NCBI GenBank assembly: GCA_946414025.1
Contig: CAMKMX010000011.1
Coordinates: forward strand, 1 to 64,000
Reading direction: 5' to 3'
Length of the DNA stretch: 64,000 nt
Source of the DNA: an uncultured Fibrobacter sp.
Lineage (GTDB): Bacteria; Fibrobacterota; Fibrobacteria; Fibrobacterales; Fibrobacteraceae
Shown here in pieces: positions 7,618 through 17,300 of this stretch (the stretch's first letter is position 1; each line of letters starts with the position of its first letter). Under the pieces are notes generated by a model. That model did no database searches. It was not told the origin of the DNA and saw nothing but the letters and a program-made list of their open reading frames with translations. Made by a program: the position numbers and the translations under genes.

Positions 7618-10047
7618 ATGAAAATTGAGATGGTTAAGGGGATAAAGAAAGCACTCCTTGCAGTAGCCGTTCTCGCCATGTTCGGCCTTGCGGACAACCC
7701 CATTTCAACCTACCATTACCTGGCAGACCCGTCGGCGGCTTCCGACGGGGAAACCTTCTATATCCTGACCGATACGGACGATATGTGCGTCAGTTCAGAC
7801 CCGTTTAACTACGATATTGTTGGACTATATGCCTTTACCTCCAAGGACATGAAAAACTGGACAGACCATGGCCTGATCTTCCGTTCAAAACGCGAATTTG
7901 AAACCTACCCGAACAACACATGGGCTTCAGGCATTGCCGTTAGGAATGGCAAAGTCTATATCGTATATCCCGATGGAGCAAGTGGTGTGGGAATGATTAC
8001 AGCTCCAAGCATTGACGGTCCATACACCGACCCAATTGCCGAATCCTATGGCGGAACAATAAGGCAGATTGCAGGTTACTACAGAGATGGCAGTACCTAT
8101 AATCCCATTATCGCCATATTCAACGGGTGTGACGACATAGAGCACTGCTTCGATCCCGGCATCTTTTTTGATGATGATGGCTCCGGCTATGTGATTTTTG
8201 GTGGCGGTAGTGCGAATTACCAAAAGCGCCCAATCGGTAACAATTTTGACATAGTCAAATTTACCGATCAAGACGGCAAGATTACCATCGACAAGAATTC
8301 TCTCACGCGTATCCAAGCACCAGGTTCGTTCGAAGCGCCCTACCTGCACAAATACAATGGCAAATATTACCTCAGTTTCAACAACGACAAACAGATTATT
8401 GACTATGGCATATCCACCAGCATTACCGGGCCATATTCCTACGAAGGCGAAGTCATTCCTGCCATTTGGCAAGTTCCTGGAGCCAACAACAGAGGAGGCA
8501 ACAACCACCAGGGTTTTGCCAAATTCAAGAACCGATGGTATGCCGTCTATCATGACCGCCGGCTGGTGTCCGCAAGCGAGCATCCTGTTTCCTGCAGCAA
8601 GAGCGAAGGATGTGTAACCGACCCCGAACCAGGAAACCACAGAAGTGTATCCATTGACGAAATCACCTGGAACGGCGACAGGATGAATACACTTACCTTT
8701 ACCAACGAAGGGCCAGAACAGATTGCCCCCTTTGACCCCTACCAACGCTACAAGGCCCTAACCAGTTCCAAGCAGCGCAATGTACGTAGCCGCACCGACT
8801 GGACTCGCGGCCAGCCTGTAAAGCATGTGCTTACTCCCCTAGCATCCAAAGAATCCTGGATACGCGTTTCCGGCGTGGATTTCGGCTCAGGAGCAACCAG
8901 CTTTATCGTGACCGCCGCAAGTGTCGCTAGCGGGAACTCTATCGAGATCCGCAGCGGCTCACCTACGGGCACACTGGCCGGAACCTGCGAGCTCCCACAA
9001 ACAGGGAACAATATACAAGATGAGACCGGATGGAGAAATTACGAAACCACGGAATGTGCCGTGGCCGGCCTTTCCGATGTAGTAGAGCAGCTGTTCCTGG
9101 TATTCAAAGGTTCTCAGGATTCTACCATGGGTATCTTGGAATGGGAATTCACCAGCGGCCCCGGAGAACCCCAGATGCCCTTCAATGCCACAAATACGCC
9201 CTGGACTATTCCAGGGAAAATCGAGGCCGAGAATTTTGACCAACCTGGCAGAGGATCGAACAACAAATCATACAATGATTCTGATCCAGACATTAACCAG
9301 GGAGGAAGCAACTATCGTGAAGGCCTCGGAGTTGACATCAAGGACCTGGAAAATGGAGGTCACGCCATAGGCTGGAACGCTAATGGAGATTGGCTGGAAT
9401 ACACAATCAGTGTTCCCGAAACCGGCTATTATACCCTATATGCCGCAGTATCTGGCGAAAGTGGACGTATGGTTTTCACATTGGACGGCAATCAAGTTGG
9501 CGATACGATCAACGTGTCAAAGGAGAATGCAGCTGAAACCGATACGGTCAGCGAGGAAGCATATAGCGATTTTTACAAGGTAAAAACAAGTGTGAAACTC
9601 GATTCAGGCGAACATATCCTTCGGATGACCGTCGCCAAGGAATGGTTCGACCTAGACTACATGAATTTCGTCAAGGGCGAAAATGCTCCTGATGATTTTC
9701 CCATTGACAAAACAGATGAAAGTTCCAGTTCAACGGCGGCAAATCCATCCAGCAGTTCCACCACCGAAGGTTCCAGTAGCTCCGCATTACCCTCCAGCAG
9801 TTCTGTTGGGTCAACAGACGACGAAGGGATTGACATTTCTAGCACTAGCACGGAAGCTATCTTCGGCATTGCAGAACCGGAATTGAGTAATGCCAAAAGA
9901 GATTACAGGCTCTATTCCCTGAACGGGGAACTTCTCCGGCAATCCACAGGTACGCCGATTTCCACCAGAGGACTAAAAAAGGGCGTTTATCTGCTCCAGA
10001 TTAGAAATGGGGCTTCAAAACAGGGGAAAATGGTCCTTATCAAGTAA
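7618..10047 (+). CDS. Secreted GH43 glycosidase with CBM6 modules
   Basis: Probable xylosidase/arabinofuranosidase acting on arabinoxylan outside the cell. The 809-residue protein has a signal peptide (KKALLAVAVLAMFGLA), then a five-blade GH43 domain (about 25-360). Its triad is readable as Asp37 (LADPSAASDG), Asp179 (FDPGIFFDDDG) and Glu239 (SFEAPYLHKYNGKYYLSF). A beta-sandwich resembling CBM6 (about 395-510) is followed by a clear CBM6 (about 530-685, from IEAENFD to WFDLDYMNFVKG), a Ser-rich linker (about 695-735) and a C-terminal sorting-tail-like domain (YSLNGELLRQ...GVYLLQI...KMVLIK). The second ATG at 7618 is chosen because GGGAGGA (7608-7614) is an ideal ribosome site for it and overlaps the first ATG at 7606. 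The specific subfamily is not determined. Confidence 0.9.
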   Translation: MKIEMVKGIKKALLAVAVLAMFGLADNPISTYHYLADPSAASDGETFYILTDTDDMCVSSDPFNYDIVGLYAFTSKDMKNWTDHGLIFRSKREFETYPNNTWASGIAVRNGKVYIVYPDGASGVGMITAPSIDGPYTDPIAESYGGTIRQIAGYYRDGSTYNPIIAIFNGCDDIEHCFDPGIFFDDDGSGYVIFGGGSANYQKRPIGNNFDIVKFTDQDGKITIDKNSLTRIQAPGSFEAPYLHKYNGKYYLSFNNDKQIIDYGISTSITGPYSYEGEVIPAIWQVPGANNRGGNNHQGFAKFKNRWYAVYHDRRLVSASEHPVSCSKSEGCVTDPEPGNHRSVSIDEITWNGDRMNTLTFTNEGPEQIAPFDPYQRYKALTSSKQRNVRSRTDWTRGQPVKHVLTPLASKESWIRVSGVDFGSGATSFIVTAASVASGNSIEIRSGSPTGTLAGTCELPQTGNNIQDETGWRNYETTECAVAGLSDVVEQLFLVFKGSQDSTMGILEWEFTSGPGEPQMPFNATNTPWTIPGKIEAENFDQPGRGSNNKSYNDSDPDINQGGSNYREGLGVDIKDLENGGHAIGWNANGDWLEYTISVPETGYYTLYAAVSGESGRMVFTLDGNQVGDTINVSKENAAETDTVSEEAYSDFYKVKTSVKLDSGEHILRMTVAKEWFDLDYMNFVKGENAPDDFPIDKTDESSSSTAANPSSSSTTEGSSSSALPSSSSVGSTDDEGIDISSTSTEAIFGIAEPELSNAKRDYRLYSLNGELLRQSTGTPISTRGLKKGVYLLQIRNGASKQGKMVLIK

Positions 10048-10069
10048 AAGTTTACAAAGGTTTACAATT

Positions 10070-10090
10070 CTTTGGACAATTTGTCCAAAG
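10070..10090. promoter_or_regulatory. Palindromic operator candidate upstream of the GH10 xylanase gene
   Basis: A perfect 10-1-10 inverted repeat centred on 10080, with left arm CTTTGGACAA and right arm TTGTCCAAAG. Its core is the same as at 5313 and 7523. TATAAG starts at 10111, 31 bases from the centre, about one helical turn nearer than the 43 bases at the other two sites. Confidence 0.65.
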
Positions 10091-10160
10091 AAAAAAGACA
10101 AACAAATCGCTATAAGGCTGTCACCAAAGGTAAATTTTAGAGAAAAAGAAGGAATCCCTC

Positions 10161-12338
10161 ATGACCAAACACGGACTTTTATTAAAAAAGATTTTGTTCC
10201 TGGGACTGGCCTCAGCCGCTATTTCCATGTCAAATGCAGCTTTAGCCGATGGCGGCGCCAAGTTCGTCGGAAACATCACGACAGGAGGGCAAATCCGTGA
10301 CGATTTTAACACCTACTGGAACCAGATTACTCCTGAAAACGGCTGTAAATGGGGGTCCATTCACTCCCTTTCCAATGGGATGAGCGGAACAAGTGTATTT
10401 AATTGGGATAATTACGATAAATGTGCTAGCGCTTACGACTGGGCAAAAGAAAAACCCGGTGAACGTCATTTCAAATTCCACGCCCTAGTTTGGGGATCCC
10501 AATACCCAAGTTTTCTGTGCAAAAAGAAAAACCCAAGTATTACCGTTGAAAAGACACGAGAATATATTACTGAATGGTTTGACGCCGTTGCAAAAAGATT
10601 CCCTGACCTTGAATATATCGATGTAGTAAACGAGGCGATTTGGTCCGACAATAATTACCACTCCGGCTATCTCGCTCCAGCCGAAGGCGCTGAAGGCGTC
10701 AGTACAGACGACAAAGAATGCGGTGGCTCATACATCATCGAAGCTCTCGGAGGCGATGAAGTAATCAATGGCAAACACCAGTACAATTTTATCACCACTG
10801 CCTTCAATATGGCTCATGAACGTTGGCCAAACGCAGTCCTCATTTACAACGACTACAATACGCTTTCATGGCAAATGAACGAAGGTATCGAACTTGTCAA
10901 GACCATTATCAAAAACGGGGCTCCCGTAGATGCATACGGTCAGCAGGGCCACGATTGCAAAGACCTCCGCGCAGAAGACTGGACAGACCAATGGGGCAAC
11001 AAACAGCTAAGTTTCTCAAATAGACTGAAAAAAATCCACGAAGAAACCGGTCTTCCCCTGTTTATTACCGAATATGATATCGGTGATGCAAATGACGAAT
11101 CCCAGAAAAACGTCATTGCAGAACAAATCCCCTTTTTGTGGGAAACCGAATGGATTGCCGGCATTACCATCTGGGGATATATCGATGGAGCAACTTGGCG
11201 TAGCAACACAGGCTTAATGACCCCCAACGGTGATGTCAAGTCGAATCCAAACGTCTCCGCCAAAAACCGCGCCTCAATGACCTGGCTCGAGCAGTACTTT
11301 AGCGAACACCTGGCCGATGGCAAGAACACCACCGGCATGGGCGGTGGGACCGTCATAGAATCGGTCCCCCAGAAACCGTTCAACGCCACTAACACGCCCT
11401 GGGCCATTCCTGGCAAAATTGAGGCCGAAGACTTCGACATAACCGGCAGCGGAAAGAACGAAGACGGATCAAGCAGCATTTCGTTCAACGACAAAGACAC
11501 AGAAAACCATGGAGGTTCAAACTACCGTGCAGACGCCCCCAGTGTCGATATCTACGAAAAAGCTTTTGGTACAGTAATCGGCTATAACGAAGTCTCTGAC
11601 TGGTACGAATACACAATCAATGTAGAAGAGGCCGGTGATTATACTTTATTTGTGGCGGTAGCTTCTGCAAACAACACCAACGGTTTCAAATTCTCACTTG
11701 ACGGCAATGACATAACAGAAGAACTTTCAGCACCCAAAGCAGTGGTAGAGGATAGTTATGACGAATTTGACAAAATTTCAACCAACGTGAACATTTCCAC
11801 AACAGGGAAACACATTCTTCGTCTTACTGTGACGGGAGATTGGTTCGATATAGACTACTTCAACTTCGTGAAGGGCCAAAATGCCGAAGATGACGCCCCT
11901 CTCAGTAGTTCGACAACGGTAAGCAACAACAGTTCTTCATCCGCAAACAACCAGAATTCCTCCGCATCTGATAACCCAAATTCTTCGGCGTCGGGCAACC
12001 CGAATTCCTCGGCCACGGACAACCCGATTTCTTCGGCATCAAGCAATCCGAATTCTACATCCTCTGGCGAGAACATGCCCGAATCTTCCGCTAATGGATC
12101 AACCGATAAAACAGATGCCCCTGCCGCCATTGGGAATAACCTTCACATAGCAATACAGGGCTTTACTGATTACGACATCATCGATATACATGGTGTGCGT
12201 ATCGGCCGCCTAAGCGCCCTCAGCACACAACAAGCTATTGAAACTGCCAAATGCAGTAACATTATCAAGTCTTCGGGAATTTATTATATCCGATCCAAAG
12301 CAACCGGTAATATCAAGAGTCTGCGGATAGTACGCTAG
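10161..12338 (+). CDS. Secreted GH10 endo-xylanase with CBM6
   Basis: Endo-1,4-beta-xylanase exported to act on xylan. The 725-residue protein has a signal peptide ending near ALA (28-30), then a GH10 barrel (about 33-385). The acid/base is Glu158 in DVVNEA and the nucleophile Glu304 in LFITEYDI; FHALVWGSQYP and IWGYIDGATWR are also family hallmarks. A CBM6 (about 410-565, IEAEDFD to WFDIDYFNFVKG) is followed by a linker of imperfect eight-residue repeats of the DNPNSSAS type (about 590-635) and a C-terminal tail of the sorting-domain kind. GAAGGAA precedes the ATG. The CBM6 and linker are closely similar to those of the GH43 neighbour, which suggests module duplication. Confidence 0.95.
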   Translation: MTKHGLLLKKILFLGLASAAISMSNAALADGGAKFVGNITTGGQIRDDFNTYWNQITPENGCKWGSIHSLSNGMSGTSVFNWDNYDKCASAYDWAKEKPGERHFKFHALVWGSQYPSFLCKKKNPSITVEKTREYITEWFDAVAKRFPDLEYIDVVNEAIWSDNNYHSGYLAPAEGAEGVSTDDKECGGSYIIEALGGDEVINGKHQYNFITTAFNMAHERWPNAVLIYNDYNTLSWQMNEGIELVKTIIKNGAPVDAYGQQGHDCKDLRAEDWTDQWGNKQLSFSNRLKKIHEETGLPLFITEYDIGDANDESQKNVIAEQIPFLWETEWIAGITIWGYIDGATWRSNTGLMTPNGDVKSNPNVSAKNRASMTWLEQYFSEHLADGKNTTGMGGGTVIESVPQKPFNATNTPWAIPGKIEAEDFDITGSGKNEDGSSSISFNDKDTENHGGSNYRADAPSVDIYEKAFGTVIGYNEVSDWYEYTINVEEAGDYTLFVAVASANNTNGFKFSLDGNDITEELSAPKAVVEDSYDEFDKISTNVNISTTGKHILRLTVTGDWFDIDYFNFVKGQNAEDDAPLSSSTTVSNNSSSSANNQNSSASDNPNSSASGNPNSSATDNPISSASSNPNSTSSGENMPESSANGSTDKTDAPAAIGNNLHIAIQGFTDYDIIDIHGVRIGRLSALSTQQAIETAKCSNIIKSSGIYYIRSKATGNIKSLRIVR

Positions 12339-12370
12339 AAATCACACACAAAAACACCCAAATCCCAAGG

Positions 12371-12404
12371 GCTCCGGAACGAAAGTTCCGGGGCTTTTGT
12401 TTTG
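12371..12404 (+). terminator. Rho-independent terminator after the xylanase gene
   Basis: GCTCCGGAAC and GTTCCGGGGC pair across a GAAA tetraloop (12371-12394) and are followed by TTTTGTTTTG. Confidence 0.9.
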
Positions 12405-12451
12405 TGGCTTACAGGCAAGATGTTATTGTATTTTTTTATATTGCAAGCCAA

Positions 12452-13618
12452 ATGAAAGAACCCGCGGAGCATAAGCAAGAAAAGGAAAAGTGCATCCTCG
12501 TAGGGATAGCTACCCCGAAGGTGCGCCCCTGGCTTGCCCAGGAGCAACTTGCGGAACTGGGCCGCCTCGCCGAAACCGCCGGAGCCGTCGTTTCGGCCTC
12601 TTACCTGCAGCGGGTCCAGAACTTTAGCCCTGCCACCCTCATCGGCGAAGGCAAGGTCGAAGAAATCAAGCACGCCCTGACACAGCTTGACGCCAAGATG
12701 GTGGTTTTTGACGACGACCTTTCGGGCTCCCAAGTGCGCAACCTGGAACAGCGCCTGCCGGGAATCAAGGTGCTGGACCGTACAGGCCTGATTCTGGACA
12801 TTTTCGCCAAGCACGCCATCACGGCAGAAAGCCGCCTGATGGTGGAAGTGGCTCAGCTCCAGTACATGATGCCCCGCCTCACAAGAGCCTGGACCCACCT
12901 TTGCCGCCAGCACAACGGAGGTATCGGCACCAAGGGACCCGGCGAAACCCAGCTGGAAACGGACCGCCGCATGATCCGCAAGCGCATCCAGGAGCTCAAA
13001 AAGAAACTTGCCAAGATCGAGGACGCCCGGGAAAGCCAGGCCGAAAAGCGAAACGACATCTTCCAAGTGGGAATCGTAGGCTATACCAATGCGGGCAAGT
13101 CCACCCTCACCAACCGCCTGACCGGTGCCGACGTTTACGTAGAGGACAAGCTTTTTGCCACCCTGGACAGCACCACCCGCAAGCTTTTTCTGGACGGGGA
13201 GAACATTATCCTTTCGGATACAGTAGGTTTTATCCGCAAGCTCCCCCACAACCTTATCGAGACCTTCAAGAGCACCTTGGGAGTGGCAGCCCATGCGGAC
13301 TGCATCTTGGAGGTAGTGGACGGAGCCGCTCCCGACTACCGGGAACATTTGGAAGTGACCCACAGGACTTTGGAAGGCATCATCGACGAAAAGACGCCCC
13401 GAATCCGGGTGTTCAACAAGGTGGAAATCGCCGACGAGGCACGCCGTACCGAACTTTTGCAGAACTATCCGGAGGCTATCCAGATAAGCGCCAAGGAGAA
13501 CATCGGCATGGAGAGGCTCCGCAAGGAATTCAAGGACCAGCTGGAACGCTGGAAAGAACGTCGCTCCGCACGAGAGGCCGAAGAAAAGGAACGTGCCGAG
13601 GCGGCATGGCCTGATTGA
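12452..13618 (+). CDS. hflX: GTPase HflX
   Basis: Ribosome-associated GTPase that acts on stalled or stressed 50S/70S particles. The 388-residue protein has the HflX N-terminal domain (FSPATLIGEGKVEEI), the helical region with GGIGTKGPGETQLETDRR, and a G domain with G1 GYTNAGKST, G3 DTVGF, and NKVE for NKxD. MKEPAEHK is chosen as the start; an open frame 16 codons longer begins inside the xylanase terminator. It stands between a terminator and pgpA, and its own promoter is not obvious. Confidence 0.94.
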   Translation: MKEPAEHKQEKEKCILVGIATPKVRPWLAQEQLAELGRLAETAGAVVSASYLQRVQNFSPATLIGEGKVEEIKHALTQLDAKMVVFDDDLSGSQVRNLEQRLPGIKVLDRTGLILDIFAKHAITAESRLMVEVAQLQYMMPRLTRAWTHLCRQHNGGIGTKGPGETQLETDRRMIRKRIQELKKKLAKIEDARESQAEKRNDIFQVGIVGYTNAGKSTLTNRLTGADVYVEDKLFATLDSTTRKLFLDGENIILSDTVGFIRKLPHNLIETFKSTLGVAAHADCILEVVDGAAPDYREHLEVTHRTLEGIIDEKTPRIRVFNKVEIADEARRTELLQNYPEAIQISAKENIGMERLRKEFKDQLERWKERRSAREAEEKERAEAAWPD

Positions 13619-13697
13619 TTAGGAATTCAGATTTCGGAGTTCAGAATTTAAAATATATAATGTGAAGAGAATCATGTAGAGTGCAGAACGAGGTTTA

Positions 13698-14399
13698 ATG
13701 AACAAAGAGGAACTTAAAGAAAAATACGGTAAGAAACGGGTGCCTCACGAATGGCGCGGGACGGGCAAGTTTACCGCCCTGGTCACCACCTTCTTCGGCT
13801 CGGGAATGAGCCCGAAGGCCCCTGGGACCATGGGAAGCCTCGCCGCAACGATTGTCGCCTACCCTATGGCCCTTTTGGCAGTCTATTCTGGTTTTACTAT
13901 CGGCTGGGGCGGATTATCCCACGAAACCGAAGAATTTTGGATGAACGGGCTTCTTTCAATTATTCTCCAGCCACACAATGCAACTTATTCCGGACTAAGC
14001 CCCCTATTTTTTATTGCAGCCCTTATCGTATTCTTCGTAGCCATTCCCTTCGTGAACAAGGCCATGCGGGACACGGGCACCGAAGACCCGGGCTGGATCG
14101 TAATCGACGAGGTCTGTGGAATCTTCATGACATTTGCATTTATCAGTCCCGTCTGGATAAAATATCTCCCCTTCATCATACTTCCTTTGGGCTTCGGGCT
14201 ATTCCGTTTCTTTGACATCCTTAAACCATTGGGTATCCACCGATTCGAGAAATTTCCCAAAGGGTGGGGGGTCATGGCCGATGACCTCTTGGGAGGAATC
14301 TATGCTGGACTGACATTGATGATACTTACTATTCCCATAAGTTTCATAGGCACACTTCTTCATCTCGCATTCTTGTTAGGTCCTGATTACCATGACTAA
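13698..14399 (+). CDS. pgpA: Phosphatidylglycerophosphatase A
   Basis: Inner-membrane phosphatase that converts phosphatidylglycerophosphate to phosphatidylglycerol. The family motifs GSGMSPKAPGTMGSL, DPGWIVIDEVCGI, FRFFDILKP and GVMADDLLGGIYAG are all present in order. At 233 residues it is longer than the usual 160-170, owing to an insert after the first helix (about 55-100). The stop overlaps the next gene by 8 bases, so cellulose-synthase-type gene expression is coupled to it. Confidence 0.9.
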   Translation: MNKEELKEKYGKKRVPHEWRGTGKFTALVTTFFGSGMSPKAPGTMGSLAATIVAYPMALLAVYSGFTIGWGGLSHETEEFWMNGLLSIILQPHNATYSGLSPLFFIAALIVFFVAIPFVNKAMRDTGTEDPGWIVIDEVCGIFMTFAFISPVWIKYLPFIILPLGFGLFRFFDILKPLGIHRFEKFPKGWGVMADDLLGGIYAGLTLMILTIPISFIGTLLHLAFLLGPDYHD

Positions 14400-17300
14400 C
14401 TTAAAACGCCTGCTCTTATTGCTGTTTTTTGCCTTCGTTACTTTTGCCAATGCAGAGGTTATAAACGCTAGGCCTTCTGTTAACGGCAAACTCCACGTTC
14501 AAGGCACCGACCTTTTTGACGAACACGGCAATCAAGTGGTATTGAAGGGCCCAAGCACCCACGGCCTCACCTGGTTTCCGCAGTTCGTGAACAATGGTCT
14601 TTTCCACCAGCTCAGCAGGGAATGGAACACGAACCTGATCCGCCTCGCCATGTATTCGTACGACTACGTGCACGGCGACCGCGAAAAGAACCTCGAAATC
14701 CTGAGGAAGGGCGTGCAGTACGCCATCGAGAACGACATGTACGTGATGGTGGACTGGCATATTCTCATCGACAACAATCCGAACGAGAACCTTGCCGAAG
14801 CCATCAATTTCTTCAACATGATGGCAAAGGAATACGCGAACGTCCCAAACGTGATTTTCGAAATCTGCAATGAGCCCAACGGCGACTGCACCTGGGAAGA
14901 CATCAAGGAATACGCGAACATCATCATCCCCGTTATCCGCAGGCACAAGCCCGACGCCCTGATTCTCATCGGCACGCCCAATTACGACCGCGAAATCCAG
15001 GAGCCGGCAAAGGACCCGGTGGCCTTCGACAACGTGATGTATTCGTTCCACTTCTATGCAACTTCCCACAAGGGCGAATCGCTTGCGCTCCTCAAAGAAG
15101 TCGTAGGCGGCGGCACCCCCATCTTCATTACCGAAAGCGGCCTCTGCGAAGCGAGCGGCGACGGAAAGATTGACCTGGAAAGCGTCAAACTGTGGTACGC
15201 CACCCTGGATTCCTTGCACCTGAGCTACACCATCTGGAGCCTGTCCAACAAGGAAGAGGAATCCGCCATGATCCGCTCTGACTCACGGGCGGTGGAATAC
15301 CTTACCGAAGAAGACCTGAGCCTTTCTGGACTATACGCCCGGGCTCTTTTCCAGGGCACGGACCTGAACAAGATCCCGCTTATCTACGAGCCCGCATCGA
15401 ACTTCAAGATTCTCGCCCGCACTCGGCCCTATATTGTGTGGGGAATTTTCGCCATTCCCGTCTTTATCGTAATCCTTGTCGCTTTCCTTATCCAGAAAAT
15501 CAGGAAGCGTTTCCGCTACAACCGGATCCGCACCTACGACGACCTTCTTAAATTCAGCAAGAACGAAAGCGCGAAAAAATTCAACTCAAAGCCGGCAAAG
15601 CAGTTCCTTGGCGACCTATTCCTTTTCTTGAGTACGTTCTGCACGTTAATTTACCTCTGCTGGCGCTTTACGTGTTCCATCCCGTATGCCTACGGATGGG
15701 TCGCCATCATCGGAAGTTGCATCCTGCTCGCCATAGAAGTCCTCGGTTTTATCGAATCGCTCATACACTACAGCGGAATGCTCAAGCTGCGGGAACATCC
15801 CCTGCCAGAAATTGCCGACACAGACTACCCCGACGTGGATATTTTCATTTCTACATACAACGAACCCCCGGAACTTTTGCGCAAGACCATCGTCGGCTGC
15901 AAACACATGGACTACCCCGACCGCTCCAAGGTGCATATCTACCTCTGCGACGACAACCGCCGTAACGAAATGCGGGGGCTTGCCGAAGAACTGGGCGTAA
16001 ACTACTTCGACCGCCCGAATAACGAGGGCGCGAAGGCCGGCAACCTGAACGCGGCACTCGCTCGCACGGGTTCGCCCTACGTGGTGACCTTCGACGCCGA
16101 CATGATTCCGCAGAGGAAGTTCCTGCTCAGGACTATCCCCTACTTTGTGGATGCCGAGCGCATCAACGCAAGCCTCCCCGAAGAAAAGCGCCGGCCCCTC
16201 GGGTTTATCCAGACACCGCAGAGTTTCTACACGTCCGACGTATTCCAGCACAACCTCTATGCCGAAAGAAAAGTCCCCAACGAGCAGGACTATTTCTACT
16301 GCGTCATCGAGGCGGCCAAGACCTCGACAAACAGCGTAATTTACGGCGGTTCCAACACGATTATCTCCCGCAAGGCCCTGGAAGATATCGGCGGGTTCTA
16401 CACGAAATCCATCACGGAGGACTTTGCGACAGGCATGCTGATCGAATCGGCAGGCTACGTGAGCCTCGGTCTTTCGCAGCCGCTAGCCTCGGGTATCGCC
16501 CCTTCGACATTCAAGGAACACATCCAGCAACGCACCCGCTGGGGCCGTGGCGTTATCGCCACCGCAAAGCAGCTCAAGTTCATGTTCAACCGCAAACTGG
16601 GCATCTCGCAGAAACTGAGCTACCTGAGTTCCGTCCTCTACTGGTTCTCCCCCGTCAAGAACCTGATCTACCTGCTTTCGCCCCTGATGTTCGCCGTATT
16701 CTGCATCCCGATTTTCAAGTGCACCTTAATCGACCTCGCACTCTTCTGGCTCCCGATGCACCTGATGTCCATGTGGGCCCTCCGCATCACGAGCCAGGGG
16801 AAGATTTCTGCCCGCTGGAGCGGCATCTACGAGACATCCGTCACGCCCTTCTTGCTAATGCCGATAATCAAAGAGACTCTGGGCATTACCCTTTCAAAAT
16901 TCAAGGTGACAACAAAAGACAAGCGCAATTTTCACAACAAGGCCGACAAGAAGACCATCGCCCCGTTTGCTGTTTTGCTCGCCCTCACTGTCGCGGGCAT
17001 CGTCCACATGAGTTATATGATTATCGCGCTCGGGTATATCGAAATTCTCGCCGTGCTCTTCTGGCTTGTGCGCAACACCTACTACCTCACCATGTGCCTG
17101 TTCCTCGGGATGGGGCGCGATTCCGATGGCGAACCCGTGAAGGTCCTTGCCGCCGAAAGGGCGATGGTGAAAAAACAGGACGGGCATGAAATCGAGGGTA
17201 TTACCACGAAACTCACAGAACACGGCGTGGACATCTATACCGACGAGCTGAATGTCCTGAACCTGGGCGAACCCATCGGCCTCACCCTATCGAAAAAAAT

